A stretch of 64,000 nt of DNA from Acidimicrobiales bacterium (GCA_020629635.1 JAHDCX010000002.1:221726-285725); one strand, 5' to 3'; positions 34,027 through 49,355 are shown, counted from the stretch's first letter. Made by a program: numbers and translations. The notes: a model not told the origin generated them from the letters alone.

Positions 34027-34842
34027 TTACCCGTTCGCGGCCTCCAGCGCACGTTGGGTGAGTACACGTGCCAGATGCGCGCGGTACTCGCCGTCGGCGT
34101 TGAGGTCTTCGGGCGGGTCGGTGTCCTGGGCCGCAAGCGCTGCTGCGTCTGCGATCGAGGCACCGCCGGCGAGGGCTTCCTCGGCGGCGGTGGCTCGAAT
34201 CGGAGTGGATCCCATATTGACCAGGCTGATGCCAGCACCGCCGTCTGCGACGGCCACGCCGACGATCGCCCAGTCCTGGGCCCGCCGATTGAACTTCTGG
34301 TAGTTCCATCCCGCCGTACCCGCCGGCACCTTGACTTCGACGATCATCTCGTCTTCGGCGAGGACCGATTCGAAGTACCCGGTGAAGAACTCGCTCGAGG
34401 CGATCTCGCGTTGTCCGTTGGGCCCCTTGGCGACGATCGTGCCGCCGAGGGCGAGCACCGCGGCCGGGAGGTCCGACGCGGGGTCGGAGTGGGCGAGCGT
34501 GCCGCCCAACGTGCCTCGATGGCGAACCGACGGGTCGCCGACGAGCGCCGCCACGTGCTGAAGCATCGGACAATCGGCGGCGAGCACGTCGCTCGTCTCC
34601 AACTGGGCGTGCTTCGTCATGGCGCCGATGGCGATGTGGCCGTTGTCGCGACGGATGTACGACAGGTCGTCGAGACGACCCACGTCGATCAGCTGGGTCG
34701 GCGTGGCGAGCCGGTACTTCATCATCGGGATCAGCGAGTGGCCGCCAGCGAGCAGCTTTGCTTCGTCGCCGTACTCGCCGAGGAGTTGGATGGCATGGTC
34801 GGCCGATTCGGCCACGGTGTAGTCGAATGCTGCGGGAATCAC
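34027..34842 (-). CDS. coxM: FAD-binding medium subunit of a CODH-like molybdenum hydroxylase
   Basis: This 271-residue protein is the flavin subunit of the xanthine-oxidase family. It has AGGHSLIPMMKYRLA (about 33-46) and RHRGTLGGTLAHSDPASDLPA (about 108-127), both FAD contacts. The GTG start overlaps the coxL stop as GTGA, and GGAGGT lies seven bases upstream. It passes electrons from the iron-sulphur subunit to an acceptor. The order on the minus strand is S-L-M, which differs from the M-S-L order of classical CO dehydrogenase operons. Confidence 0.9.
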   Translation of the reverse strand: MIPAAFDYTVAESADHAIQLLGEYGDEAKLLAGGHSLIPMMKYRLATPTQLIDVGRLDDLSYIRRDNGHIAIGAMTKHAQLETSDVLAADCPMLQHVAALVGDPSVRHRGTLGGTLAHSDPASDLPAAVLALGGTIVAKGPNGQREIASSEFFTGYFESVLAEDEMIVEVKVPAGTAGWNYQKFNRRAQDWAIVGVAVADGGAGISLVNMGSTPIRATAAEEALAGGASIADAAALAAQDTDPPEDLNADGEYRAHLARVLTQRALEAANG

Positions 34843-37211
34843 GCGGCACCTCCATTCGAGTTGTTGATGGCTTGCCACACCCGTTGGGGGGTGGCTGGCA
34901 TCTCCATGTCGGTGACGCCGTACGGGCTGAGGCCGTCGCAGATCGCGTTGATCACGGCGGCGGCGGATCCGATCGTGCCGGCTTCGCCGACGCCCTTCAC
35001 GCCGAGCGGGTTGCTCGTGCTGGGGGTGACGGTCGAGTCCAACTGAATCGAGGGCATCTCGGCCGCGGAGGGCACGAGGTAGTCCATGAACGACGGGTTC
35101 GTGATGTTGCCGTCCTCGTCGTAGTTGGCGACTTCGAAGAGCGCCTGCGCGGCGCCCTGCACGATGCCACCGTGGACCTGTCCTTCGACGATCAACGGGT
35201 TGACCTGCGTGCCGCAGTCATCCACTGCCACGTAGTCGATCAGCTCGACGCCACCGGTGCCGGTGTCGATCTCGACGACGGCGACGTGGGTGCCGAAGGG
35301 GAACGCGAAGTTCGGCGGATCGAAGCTCACCTGCTCTTGCAGGTTGGGCTCCATCCCATCGGGCAGGTCGTGTGCGGCAAAGGCGGCGAAGCCGAGCTCC
35401 TGAATGTGCACGCTCTTCGCGGGAGTGCCGGCGACCGAGAACGAACCGCTCTCGAATTCGACGTCTTCGGGAGCCGCCTCGAACTGATGCGCAGCGATCA
35501 GCTTGGCCTTCTCGATCACTTTGTCGGCGGCCATCGCGATCGCGACGCCGCCAACAGCGAGTGAACGCGAACCGTAGGTGTCGAGGCCGAGGGGACTCTT
35601 GGCCGTGTCGGAGTGCAGCACCTCGACGTCGTTGGGATCGACTCCCATCTTGTCGGCGATGATCTGGCTCCACGCCGTTTCGTGGCCTTGACCGTGTGGG
35701 GTCGAACCCGAGACGACTTCGACCTTGCCGGTCGGCAGCAGCCGCACGGTGGCGTGCTCCCAGCCTCCGGCTCCGTAGTTGAGGCCACCGAGGGCCCTCG
35801 ACGGCGCGAGACCGCAGATCTCGACATAGGTGCACATGCCGATGCCGAGCTGCTTTGCTTCGCCAGCATCGCGGCGACGTGCCTGCTCGGCACGGAGATC
35901 GGCGACCTTGGCCATCTCGAGCGCCCGGTCGTGTGCCGGACGGTAGTGGCCCGAGTCGAAGACCAGCGTCGAGGCGGCGTCATAGTTCTCGAACTTCTCG
36001 CCGCCGGCGATGTAGTTGCGAGCCCGAATTTCTTCGGGAGTGATGCCGACCTCGAGCGCCATCATGTCCATGATCCGCTCGATCGCGTAGCTGGCCTCAG
36101 GGCGCCCGGCACCGCGATAGGCGTCGGTCGGCGTCATGTTCGTGAACCAACCGTCGCAGGTGAACGACAGGTTCGGGATGTCGTACACACCCGTGTAGAG
36201 GAAGCTGCCAAGCAGCGGAACTCCCGGCGTGATCAGCATCATGTAGGCGCCCATGTCGGCGTCGAGATGCACCTTGACGGAGGTGATCTTGCCATCCGCA
36301 TCGGCGGCGGCCTCGATGTGCTGGATCTGGCCGCGTCCTTGATGTGACGAACCCGCGGCTTCGGTGCGGGACTCGGTCCACCGGACCGGGAGGCCGAGAT
36401 GATTCGCGAGCGAGCAGGAGAGAATCGCATCGGCGTCGACGTTGAGCTTTCCGCCGAATCCGCCACCAACGGCGGGAGCGATCACCCGAATCTTCGACTC
36501 GGCGATGCCCGTCGTGGCCGCGATCATCACCTTGAGGATGTGCGGAACCTGGGTGGCCGAGTAGAAGGTCACCTCGCCACCCGCCGGCGAGGGAATCGCC
36601 ATGCAACCGCGCGGCTCCATCGGTGCCGGAATCAAACGCTGCTGGACGAACTTCGCCGACACGGTATGCGCGGCCTCGGCGAACGCCTTCTCGGTTCCCT
36701 CGGGATCGGGGATGAGGGGCCAGTGGAATGCCTTGTTGCTGCCGAGGTCGCTGTGCGCCATCACCTCATCGGCGACGGCTGCTTCGAGCGAACCGACCGC
36801 CGGAAGCGGCTCGTAGTCGACGATGACCTTCTCGGCGGCGTCCGCGGCGCCGTAGCGGCTGTCGGCGAGAACGACGGCGACGATGTCGCCCACGTGCTTG
36901 GCCTCGCTGACGGCGACCGGAAGGTGCGCCGGGTTGACCATGTCTTCGGTGACCGGCCACGCGCAGGGGAGCGGAGCGGCGCACAGGCCGGCTTCAGTCA
37001 GCGATGCTCCGGTCCACACCGAGTGCACGCCCGGCATCTGTTCGGCCTCGGAGGTATCGATCGAGGCGATCGTCGCGTGCCCCATCGTGGAGCGAACCAT
37101 GCCCATCCACAGCTCGCCCGGCGCATGGATGTCGTCGATGTATTTGCCTTCTCCGGTGAGAAGCTTCGGATCCTCCTTGCGGAGCATCCGGGATCCGATG
37201 GTTGCCGTCAT
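34839..37211 (-). CDS. coxL: Molybdopterin-binding large subunit, form II CODH type
   Basis: This 790-residue protein has the a/b-hammerhead followed by the molybdopterin-binding domain. Seen are VGGGFGGK (248-255) and the active-site loop AYRGAGR at 364-370. That loop is the form II signature; form I CO dehydrogenases have AYxCSFR with the Cu-binding Cys. So CO oxidation is not supported, and the substrate may be another carbonyl or heterocycle. ATG at 37211 overlaps the coxS stop. No accessory coxD/E/F genes are adjacent. Confidence 0.92.
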   Translation of the reverse strand: MTATIGSRMLRKEDPKLLTGEGKYIDDIHAPGELWMGMVRSTMGHATIASIDTSEAEQMPGVHSVWTGASLTEAGLCAAPLPCAWPVTEDMVNPAHLPVAVSEAKHVGDIVAVVLADSRYGAADAAEKVIVDYEPLPAVGSLEAAVADEVMAHSDLGSNKAFHWPLIPDPEGTEKAFAEAAHTVSAKFVQQRLIPAPMEPRGCMAIPSPAGGEVTFYSATQVPHILKVMIAATTGIAESKIRVIAPAVGGGFGGKLNVDADAILSCSLANHLGLPVRWTESRTEAAGSSHQGRGQIQHIEAAADADGKITSVKVHLDADMGAYMMLITPGVPLLGSFLYTGVYDIPNLSFTCDGWFTNMTPTDAYRGAGRPEASYAIERIMDMMALEVGITPEEIRARNYIAGGEKFENYDAASTLVFDSGHYRPAHDRALEMAKVADLRAEQARRRDAGEAKQLGIGMCTYVEICGLAPSRALGGLNYGAGGWEHATVRLLPTGKVEVVSGSTPHGQGHETAWSQIIADKMGVDPNDVEVLHSDTAKSPLGLDTYGSRSLAVGGVAIAMAADKVIEKAKLIAAHQFEAAPEDVEFESGSFSVAGTPAKSVHIQELGFAAFAAHDLPDGMEPNLQEQVSFDPPNFAFPFGTHVAVVEIDTGTGGVELIDYVAVDDCGTQVNPLIVEGQVHGGIVQGAAQALFEVANYDEDGNITNPSFMDYLVPSAAEMPSIQLDSTVTPSTSNPLGVKGVGEAGTIGSAAAVINAICDGLSPYGVTDMEMPATPQRVWQAINNSNGGAA

Positions 37212-37699
37212 GAGGCACCTCCGGCGACGCTCTCCACAGCCTTCACGATGTTGTGGTAGCCGGTACAACGGCAGAGGTTGCCTTCGAGGCCCTCACGGAT
37301 CTGGGCTTCGGTCGGGTTGGGGTTCTCCTTCAAGAACGAGACCGACGCCATCACCATGCCCGGCGTGCAGTAGCCGCACTGCAGGGCATGGCACTGCTGG
37401 AAGGCCTCCTGCATCGGGTGCCAATCCATGTCACCAGTCGACGAACCATCGGCGCGAGCCGTGTCGGCCAATCCCTCGATCGTGGTGATGTCCTGACCGT
37501 CCGCCTGTACCGCAAGCACCGTGCACGACTTCACCGACTCACCGTTCATGTGGACCGTGCATGCTCCACACGACGAACTGTCGCAACCAATGTTGGTGCC
37601 GGTCAGGCCCAACCCGTCCCGCAGATGGTGGACCAACAAGGTCCGGGGTTCGACGTCACTCGAGTGTGTCGAACCGTTGACGGTCATGGATACATCCAT
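37208..37699 (-). CDS. coxS: [2Fe-2S] small subunit of a CODH-like molybdenum hydroxylase
   Basis: This 163-residue protein has the plant-ferredoxin-type cluster motif [11 protein letters not shown] (Cys39, Cys44, Cys47 plus Cys59) and the second C-terminal cluster CGYC with CRC. It starts the operon that continues into coxL and coxM with ATGA overlaps. The upstream 300 bases are filled by a tandem hairpin repeat. Confidence 0.93.
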   Translation of the reverse strand: MDVSMTVNGSTHSSDVEPRTLLVHHLRDGLGLTGTNIGCDSSSCGACTVHMNGESVKSCTVLAVQADGQDITTIEGLADTARADGSSTGDMDWHPMQEAFQQCHALQCGYCTPGMVMASVSFLKENPNPTEAQIREGLEGNLCRCTGYHNIVKAVESVAGGAS

Positions 37700-37796
37700 A
37701 TGGTCCCCTCAATTGTTTCTGGCGTGTGACCAGAGTCTCGCGGATAGATGTGACGCGCGCCACTGTCGGACTGACCTGCCGGTCAGTCCTTACACA

Positions 37797-37975
37797 GTTC
37801 GGCTGCGCCGAACTGCCGTCGTGGGGGACCTTTGGTCGGTGCTTCCACCGTTCGGCTGTGGCGAACTGCCGTCGTGGGGGACCTTTGGTCGGTGCTTCCA
37901 CCGTTCGGCTGTGCCGAACTGCCGTCGTGGTGGACCTACCGGTCAGTCCTTGCGCCCGTTCGGTGGTGACCGAAC
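37797..37975. repeat. 53-55-bp tandem hairpin repeat (4 units)
   Basis: Units begin at 37797, 37850, 37903 and 37958. Each starts with a hairpin GTTCGGC-TG(C/T)-GCCGAAC followed by TGCCGTCG. Unit 4 has GTTCGGT-GGTG-ACCGAAC, a matched change on both arms. Unit 2 has one mismatch. A phrase CCGGTCAGTCCTT occurs before unit 1 and again before unit 4. It fills the gap between the coxS promoter and the methyltransferase 3' end. Confidence 0.88.
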
Positions 37976-37996
37976 TGCCGTCGGGCGAGCCTGCGC

Positions 37997-38740
37997 TCAG
38001 GTCTTCGTCCACACGCTCACATGGGCAGTCGAGCCGCTGGTGAACGGAGCCTTGTCCCAGGTCGCCCAGCGATGCTCGAGGTGGAGTCCTGCGAGCTGGG
38101 CCATGAGGTCGAGTTCGCTCGGCCACACGTAGCGCATCGGCACCGACGTGCGTCTCGCCGTGCCATCCTCGCCGACCGACAGGTGGTGAGAGATGAGGGT
38201 TTGCCGGGCGCGGTCCGGGTACTCGTCGATGCCGAGATGCGTGTCGCTCAGGGCGAACGGGACCTGTGTTCCGGATGTTCCGAGGAGATGCACCTCCGGC
38301 ACCATCACCTCGATCACGAACCGGCCGCCAGGACGCAGGTGCGCGCCAGCGTTCGCGAAGCACCGCACTTGATCGTCCTGCGTCTGCAGATTCATGACCG
38401 TGTTGAACAGCAGAAACACGACGCCGTGATCGGTGCCGCACCGTGTCGAGATCATGTCGCCGTGCGACGTGTGGATGTGTTCGGAACCAGGCTTGGCATG
38501 AAGCTGATCGAGCATCGGAGCAGAATGGTCGATTCCGCTGACGTCGACACCGCGTTCGGCGAGGGGCAAGGCGACCCTGCCCGTTCCGATCGCGAACTCG
38601 AGCGCCGACCCGCCGGCGGCCGCCTCGGCCAACACGTCCACGATCGGGTTCACCCGGAGCGGCTCGAAGGCGTCGCGATGGGCATCGTCGTAGCGCGCCG
38701 CCACCGAGGGGTCGAGATGTGGATCGGTCAGCTCACGCAT
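37997..38740 (-). CDS. Class I SAM-dependent methyltransferase
   Basis: This 247-residue protein has the SAM loop EFAIGTGRVALPLAERGVDV near 48-66, the acidic IDHSA after strand 2, and a LNLxT-like strand 4. It resembles the broad Methyltransf_25/11 group. No substrate-specific feature is seen. It is separated from the cox operon by the hairpin repeat and from a secreted protein gene by 81 bases, so it is probably its own unit. Confidence 0.88.
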   Translation of the reverse strand: MRELTDPHLDPSVAARYDDAHRDAFEPLRVNPIVDVLAEAAAGGSALEFAIGTGRVALPLAERGVDVSGIDHSAPMLDQLHAKPGSEHIHTSHGDMISTRCGTDHGVVFLLFNTVMNLQTQDDQVRCFANAGAHLRPGGRFVIEVMVPEVHLLGTSGTQVPFALSDTHLGIDEYPDRARQTLISHHLSVGEDGTARRTSVPMRYVWPSELDLMAQLAGLHLEHRWATWDKAPFTSGSTAHVSVWTKT

Positions 38741-38821
38741 CGCGCCGATCGTAGAGTCGAGCCCGGCGCGACACCGACCGGTCGGTGGTCGAGGGTCGCG
38801 CCGGTTCTCGAACGTTCGAGG

Positions 38822-40918
38822 TCAGACGCAGGGTGTGTTCGTCGTGACGCCGCCCTGGCGGCTGCGAATCACGTAGCTCGGCGCCGCGAGGCCGTCGGTG
38901 TCGGTGTAGGTGAGCACCGCGCCGGGGGAGGCCAGCCAACCGCCGTTGCGGCGCACCTGGTACGAGGTTTCGCCAGCGATCGCCGTCCAGTCGAGGGTCA
39001 CCGAGCCGTCGGCGTTGTTGGTCACGGTGCACGTTTGCGGTGCGGGACCCTGCGGGTCGATCACGACCGTCGGCGAACACGTCGTGTTCGTCTGCAAGCC
39101 ATTGATCTGGGATCGAACGACGTAGGTGTAGGTGCCGGGACCGGGGTCTTCGGTGTAGGTCAAGGCCCCGGTCGTGGTGACCCATCCGCCGTTTCGGCGC
39201 ACGCTGTAGGTGTCTTCGCCGGCGATCGGCGTCCACGAGACGGTGATCGACTCGTCGGCATTCAGGGTCGCGGTGCACGTCTGTGTGGTCGCCGTGACGG
39301 TCACGGTCGGCGTGCACTCGGTGTCGAACCGGACGCCGTCGAGGAACGTGCGGACGTAGTAGGTGTGCGTCGCCGGCGGCGGCGTGTCGACGTAGCTCAA
39401 GACGTTGCCGGGCGAGGCGACCCAGCCGGCGTTGCGGCGCACGACGTAGTCGTCGATACCTTCGACGGCCGTCCAGCTGATGGTGACCTCACCGGGAGCC
39501 GTCACCTGCGCCGTGCAGGTCTGGTCGAGTCGAGGGTCGGTCGGGGCGCCGAAGTCGAAGAAGGCGGTCGTGCCGACTCGGACGTCGTTGGTTCGATCAC
39601 CGTCGTACCCGATCAGGAGGCCGCGGCTCACGACGGTCACGGCCGTTGCGCCGCGCTTGGCGTTGTTGCCCGGGTTCCAGTCGAGGGGGGTTCCGTCGGT
39701 GAGGCTCAGCGCGGCCGCCTGGGTGCGGAAGACCCCACTGGGAAGGGGATTGCCGTTCGGGTCGGTGGAGATGAGGATTCCGGTACAGGTGCCCGGCCCG
39801 CCGTTCGGCTCATCGACCACGCTCGCACCGGGACCGCCGTCGATGAAGCAGAAGTGGCCGGCCACGTAGACGGCGTTGTTGGAGATGTCGACGCCGAAGG
39901 TGGTGTCACGCATGTACTTCTGCCAGCGGAACTGGTTCGGCGACTCGCCGCTGTTGATGAAGTACACGTAGTCGGCGCTGGTCGCTGGCCCCATCGCGAT
40001 GGCGAAGCCAGAGAAGTCCGGAGCGACGGCCCCGTCCTGAATCTTGTCGACCCGGTCCCAGGCCTCGATGCTGCTCGTCATGCGGTGTGCGGTCAGCGAC
40101 GGGCTGTTGGCGTTGGCGATGTTGATGATTGCGGTGCCTCGCATCGTGTTGCCGTCGATGCCGTCGGCACGGAAGACCACGCCGAGACGCTGGCCGTTTG
40201 GCGACGCCTCGAGGCCGACGATCGTTCGGCTCAGCGGGTTGATGAAGTCGAAGGAGAAGTTCGGGTTGAGCGCGGCACTGTCGAGGGCGACCTCGGCCAG
40301 GTTGCCGATCGATTGGCCCTCGACCGAGGAGAAGTCACCACCGATGAAGAGGCGGTTGCCGCTGACGGCGAGCTCGGTGACCTTGCCGTTGAGGCCGCTC
40401 ACGATCCAGGACTTGTTCACCTGGCACGTCTCGAGGTTGACCATGGCGATTTTGTTGCGTGTGCGTTCGATGCCGTCGGCGCCGTTGATCTTGTCGAACC
40501 GGCCGCCGATGATCGCGGTGTTGTCGTTCGGTCCCGGCGCGATCGCCCAGACTTCGTCGTCGACGTCGAGGTCCGTGCAGACGAGGTCTCTCGTCTCGGA
40601 GTCGAAGATCGCCAGGTACGGCTGATCGACGATGGTGCCGTCACGAAGCTCGATCTGCATGAAGCTTCCGCCGTTCACGATGTACTGGCCGATCATGTCG
40701 ACGCCGATCGTCTGGCGGCCCCGACCAGCGGTGAGCAGCGGGGTGTCGAGGATGATCGGGTACCCGTTCTGTGGAGTCTCGGGAACGAGCGACGGGTGCG
40801 GCTCGAACTCACCGTCGTTGGCGGCTGCCGAGACGGGCGACGCCGACATCGCAAGCGCGTAGACAACGCCAAGCAACAGCAGCGCGATCGCGAGGAAGTG
40901 GGTGGAAGAACGGCGCAT
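38822..40918 (-). CDS. Secreted beta-propeller-like protein with three FN3-like repeats
   Basis: This 698-residue protein has a signal peptide (about 8-32), a large beta-rich region (about 40-450) with repeated GGxF and VYVAGHF phrases typical of surface beta-propellers, and three C-terminal modules of about 80 residues. Each module repeats SWT-x-I/V-x-G-D/E-x-Y-VRRN-x-GW. The modules are close to fibronectin type III domains and mutually similar. It is divergent from leuA. A wall-surface or extracellular role is likely; no catalytic motif is visible. Confidence 0.85.
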   Translation of the reverse strand: MRRSSTHFLAIALLLLGVVYALAMSASPVSAAANDGEFEPHPSLVPETPQNGYPIILDTPLLTAGRGRQTIGVDMIGQYIVNGGSFMQIELRDGTIVDQPYLAIFDSETRDLVCTDLDVDDEVWAIAPGPNDNTAIIGGRFDKINGADGIERTRNKIAMVNLETCQVNKSWIVSGLNGKVTELAVSGNRLFIGGDFSSVEGQSIGNLAEVALDSAALNPNFSFDFINPLSRTIVGLEASPNGQRLGVVFRADGIDGNTMRGTAIINIANANSPSLTAHRMTSSIEAWDRVDKIQDGAVAPDFSGFAIAMGPATSADYVYFINSGESPNQFRWQKYMRDTTFGVDISNNAVYVAGHFCFIDGGPGASVVDEPNGGPGTCTGILISTDPNGNPLPSGVFRTQAAALSLTDGTPLDWNPGNNAKRGATAVTVVSRGLLIGYDGDRTNDVRVGTTAFFDFGAPTDPRLDQTCTAQVTAPGEVTISWTAVEGIDDYVVRRNAGWVASPGNVLSYVDTPPPATHTYYVRTFLDGVRFDTECTPTVTVTATTQTCTATLNADESITVSWTPIAGEDTYSVRRNGGWVTTTGALTYTEDPGPGTYTYVVRSQINGLQTNTTCSPTVVIDPQGPAPQTCTVTNNADGSVTLDWTAIAGETSYQVRRNGGWLASPGAVLTYTDTDGLAAPSYVIRSRQGGVTTNTPCV

Positions 40919-41035
40919 GTCCAGCTCTCTTCAGGGTCGTGACGCGGCCGCGCCATGCGGCGACGCAACTCTATTCCACCACGAAAGGTGACTGGACTTT
41001 ATGGGTCGATCACCTCAGTGCCGCAGGCCGAATAG

Positions 41036-42862
<1,827 letters not shown>

Positions 42863-42875
42863 CGCGTCGGCACGA

Positions 42876-44351
42876 TCAGTCCGGAATCCGAACCAGCTCC
42901 CGCGACAGGCGGCGATCGCCGTCGTAGAGGTCGAGGGTGACGATCGACGGTCGTCCGTCGGGCAGAACCGAGATCGTCACGTCGACGGTTGTCGTACCCG
43001 CTTCGAGGTCGATCGATTGGGTGAGCTCGTCATCGAGGAGCACGTCGAGCCGGTCGGACTCGGGGCTGCGTGCTTCGCCGTCGATCACCACGGGCTCCAC
43101 CGTGTAGGTGAGGCGACGTTCCACTGGCCCGACGGTGGTGGTCGTGGTCGGTGGGATGGTGGTTGTAGTCGTGGTGACGCGTGTTGACGTGACCGGAACG
43201 GTCGTGGTCGGGCTGATCGACGTCGTCGAAGTCGACTCCGACGTTTCGTCGGTGTCGTCGAACGCGACGACGGCTGGTGTCACCTCGACGACCGGAGCGT
43301 CTGCGGTGACGACACCGACGGCGATCGAGGTCACGACCGCTGCGGCTTGGGTGGTGGAGGTGAGGGCGACCGCCCCTGCGGCGATCGAGGTGCCCGTCAG
43401 CGAGACGCTCCATCCGCGGATGTCACGCAGCTTCTCTTCGCCGATTCGCAAGAAGGCATCCACGACGTCGGAGTCGAACTGGGTCCCGCGGTTCGCGAGG
43501 AGCTCGCGCCGGGCGTGCTCGATGGGGAAGGGCTTCTTGTAGGAACGTGCATGGGTCATCACGTCGAATGCATCGGCGACGCTCACGATGCGACCGATGA
43601 TCGGAATGTCCGTGCCCGCGATGCCGTCCGGGTATCCGTTGCCGTCCCAGCGCTCGTGGTGGTGGAGGGCTCCGTCGGCGATGTCGGGCCCGAAGAACCC
43701 GTGCAGCTCGCGGAGCTTGCGGTCTGCGGCGTGCGGGTGGCGGCGGAGGATTTCCCACTCGCGAGTGTTCGGCTTGTCCGGACTGGTGAGAATGCCGGCA
43801 TCGACGTCGAGCTTTCCCACGTCGTGGAGCACGGCGGACCACGAGAGCAGCTCCATCCGCCCCTCGTCGAGCTCGAGTTCTTCGCCGATGAGCGCGGCGT
43901 ACGCTCGGACTCGTTCGGAGTGGCCGCGGGTGAGCCGCTCGTGGCGGGTGAGGTCCGAGAGGAGCCTCGAGATGATTCGGGAGACCCGTTCGACCTCGGC
44001 GAGTTGATCCTCGGGTCCGGCGATCCGCATCTTTGCGTGCCGGCGCAGCGAGTCCCGGTACCGGGAGTCGAGCGCTTCGTCGAATCGGACGGCCCGTTCG
44101 TACAGCGCCGTCCGCGGCAGGAGGCGTTCGACGACTCGAGCGGCGATGGCACTCGCGCCAATGCCGACGATGATCGCCACGACCACCCACAGCAGACGTT
44201 GGGCGTTTGACGGGAAGGGGCTGAGCGAACGCAACAACGCCCATGCCACGCCGAAGCCGACCACGGCGGGTGCGACCAGTGCGATCGCGCGCACGGTCAC
44301 GGCAGCGCGTCTGCCGTCCGAATTGCCGTCGACCCGATCCTGCTCCGTCAT
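42876..44351 (-). CDS. Membrane HD-GYP phosphodiesterase with extracytoplasmic C-terminal domain
   Basis: This 491-residue protein has two N-terminal helices (about 20-40 and 53-75), a linker, and an HD-GYP domain with HDVGK (His176-Asp177) and HHHERWDGNGYPDG (GYP at 239-241). A third hydrophobic stretch (about 315-345) is followed by a Thr-rich linker (about 365-410) and a beta-type domain to the end. The catalytic domain is cytoplasmic and would cut c-di-GMP. The outside domain after the Thr linker may be a sensor. ATG at 44351 is the best start. Confidence 0.9.
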   Translation of the reverse strand: MTEQDRVDGNSDGRRAAVTVRAIALVAPAVVGFGVAWALLRSLSPFPSNAQRLLWVVVAIIVGIGASAIAARVVERLLPRTALYERAVRFDEALDSRYRDSLRRHAKMRIAGPEDQLAEVERVSRIISRLLSDLTRHERLTRGHSERVRAYAALIGEELELDEGRMELLSWSAVLHDVGKLDVDAGILTSPDKPNTREWEILRRHPHAADRKLRELHGFFGPDIADGALHHHERWDGNGYPDGIAGTDIPIIGRIVSVADAFDVMTHARSYKKPFPIEHARRELLANRGTQFDSDVVDAFLRIGEEKLRDIRGWSVSLTGTSIAAGAVALTSTTQAAAVVTSIAVGVVTADAPVVEVTPAVVAFDDTDETSESTSTTSISPTTTVPVTSTRVTTTTTTIPPTTTTTVGPVERRLTYTVEPVVIDGEARSPESDRLDVLLDDELTQSIDLEAGTTTVDVTISVLPDGRPSIVTLDLYDGDRRLSRELVRIPD

Positions 44352-44595
44352 TGCCTGCCCGATCGGCTCGCAGACGGGTGAGATGAGAATTCGATCGACG
44401 AAGTTGATGAAGTTGTGGGATCGCGACGCGCGACACATAGACTCGGCTGCTGGCCCGGGGCAGAGCTCCGGGTCGCCGCGTGTCCGGCCTCATGTCTCCG
44501 GCCTCATGTCGAAGCACTGAAGTCGAAACACCGGACCGGGTCGGCCCGCCGAGTCCGATCCCCAGAACGCCAACTCGAAACGAAACGTCGAAACG

Positions 44596-44967
44596 ATGCC
44601 AACGATCAATCAGCTGGTCCGGAAGGGCCGCCAGTCCAAGCGCCGCAAGGAGTCCACGCCGGCGCTCAAGGGAGCGCCCCAGGCGCGTGGCGTGTGCACC
44701 CGCGTGTACACCACCACCCCGAAGAAGCCGAACTCTGCACTCCGCAAGGTCTGCCGCGTGCGCCTGACCACTGGCATCGAGGTCACGGCGTACATCCCCG
44801 GCGAAGGCCACAACCTCCAGGAGCACTCGATCGTGCTCGTGCGTGGCGGTCGTGTGAAGGATCTGCCCGGCGTTCGATACAAGGTCATCCGCGGCACGCT
44901 CGACACCTCTGGTGTTCGGGAGCGCAAGCAGGCCCGCAGCCGTTACGGCGCCAAGAAGGAAGGCTGA
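44596..44967 (+). CDS. rpsL: 30S ribosomal protein S12
   Basis: This 123-residue S12 has the [14 protein letters not shown] and [12 protein letters not shown] blocks and the Lys at the usual streptomycin site (TTPKKPNSA). It opens the str operon, with rpsG starting two bases after its stop. A 244-base gap to the divergent HD-GYP gene holds the promoter and a duplicated GGCCTCATGTC phrase. Confidence 0.98.
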   Translation: MPTINQLVRKGRQSKRRKESTPALKGAPQARGVCTRVYTTTPKKPNSALRKVCRVRLTTGIEVTAYIPGEGHNLQEHSIVLVRGGRVKDLPGVRYKVIRGTLDTSGVRERKQARSRYGAKKEG

Positions 44968-44969
44968 CG

Positions 44970-45437
44970 ATGCGCAAGAACGCCGCACCACGTCGCGAGC
45001 TCACCCCGGATCCGGTCTACGACTCGGTGCTCGTCACCCAGATCGTCAACAAGGTCCTCCAGCGCGGCAAGCGCTCCACCGCTGAGCGCATCGTCTACGA
45101 AGCGATGGACACCATCGCGGAGAAGACCGGCGGCGAGGCCCTTGCTGTCGTCAAGCGTGCCGTCGACAACACCCGGCCACAGCTCGAGGTTCGTAGCCGC
45201 CGTGTCGGTGGCGCGACCTACCAGGTGCCGGTCGAGGTTCGTCCCCGCCGCGCCAACACGCTCGCCGTTCGCTGGCTCGTCAACAACGCCCGCAATCGTC
45301 GGGAGCGTTCGATGGCCCAGCGCCTCGCCAACGAGCTGCTCGATGCGTCCAATGCCGTCGGTGCGTCGGTGAAGCAGCGCGAGGACCTCCAGAAGATGGC
45401 CGAGTCCAACCGCGCGTTCGCCCATTACCGCTGGTAG
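44970..45437 (+). CDS. rpsG: 30S ribosomal protein S7
   Basis: This 155-residue S7 has [21 protein letters not shown] and [16 protein letters not shown]. It follows rpsL by two bases, as in all str operons, and binds the 3' major domain of 16S rRNA to nucleate the head. It is separated from fusA by 194 bases that hold a strong hairpin. Confidence 0.98.
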   Translation: MRKNAAPRRELTPDPVYDSVLVTQIVNKVLQRGKRSTAERIVYEAMDTIAEKTGGEALAVVKRAVDNTRPQLEVRSRRVGGATYQVPVEVRPRRANTLAVRWLVNNARNRRERSMAQRLANELLDASNAVGASVKQREDLQKMAESNRAFAHYRW

Positions 45438-45543
45438 CGACGATGTTTGGCGTGATCCCCGCAGACCCCGGCTTCACGCCATCGCATACCTCCACCCGCA
45501 GCAATCAGCGCCTTTGGCGCGACCGCGGATAAACTTTTCCTTT

Positions 45544-45568
45544 CGACCGGGCGTTGTGCGCCCGGTCG
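45544..45568 (+). promoter_or_regulatory. 10-bp hairpin in fusA leader
   Basis: CGACCGGGCG and CGCCCGGTCG pair perfectly around TTGTG, 64 bases before the fusA ATG. The sequence just before it (AAACTTTTCCTTT) is AT-rich and may hold a promoter. There is no T-run after it, so it could be an mRNA-stabilising or S7-binding structure and not a terminator. Confidence 0.55.
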
Positions 45569-45631
45569 TGGCGTGTCCGCCCGAATCCCCCCATTTCACC
45601 CACCGAGAGCCAAGAGACACAGAGCAGAACC

Positions 45632-47728
<2,097 letters not shown>

Positions 47729-47782
47729 TCGGCGAATCAACCAATCAAAGAAGCAAGAAAGTAACCCACAGAGGAAACCGTC

Positions 47783-48970
<1,188 letters not shown>

Positions 48971-48987
48971 TCTGAGGCGACTGACCG

Positions 48988-49302
48988 ATGGCTGCATCAC
49001 AGAAGATCCGCATCCGCCTCAAGGCGTATGACCACACCCAGATCGATCAGGCAACCAAGCAGATCGTCGAGACGGTGCGTCGTACGCAGGCGGAGGTGCG
49101 GGGTCCGATCCCGCTTCCCACCGAGAAGCACCGCTACACGGTGGTTCGGGGTCCGTTCAAGGACAAGGATTCCCGCGAGCACTTCGAGATGCGCATCCAC
49201 AAGCGCCTCCTCGACATCGTCGAACCGTCGCCGAAGACCGTCGATTCGCTCCAGCGTCTCGACCTCGCGGCGGGCGTCGACATCGAGATCAAGATTCAGT
49301 GA
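48988..49302 (+). CDS. rpsJ: 30S ribosomal protein S10
   Basis: This 104-residue S10 has [25 protein letters not shown] and [10 protein letters not shown]. It starts 18 bases after tuf and appears co-transcribed. In most bacteria rpsJ opens the S10 operon and is followed by rplC; here a strong intrinsic terminator and unrelated genes follow. S10 also binds NusB in antitermination, so a separate control is conceivable. Confidence 0.98.
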   Translation: MAASQKIRIRLKAYDHTQIDQATKQIVETVRRTQAEVRGPIPLPTEKHRYTVVRGPFKDKDSREHFEMRIHKRLLDIVEPSPKTVDSLQRLDLAAGVDIEIKIQ

Positions 49303-49330
49303 TTCGCTGATCATTCGATCAATGGAATGG

Positions 49331-49355
49331 CCCGGGCGTCATGCCCGGGTCTTTC
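49331..49355 (+). terminator. Intrinsic terminator of the str operon
   Basis: CCCGGGC and GCCCGGG form a 7-bp stem around GTCAT, followed by TCTTTCCCGTTTTC. This is the expected end of the transcript rpsL-rpsG-fusA-tuf-rpsJ. Confidence 0.9.

Noticed and set aside
38021-40942. 973-codon plus-strand open frame
   Set aside because: Antisense to the methyltransferase and the secreted propeller protein. Its composition is Arg/Val/Gly-rich with no family motif.
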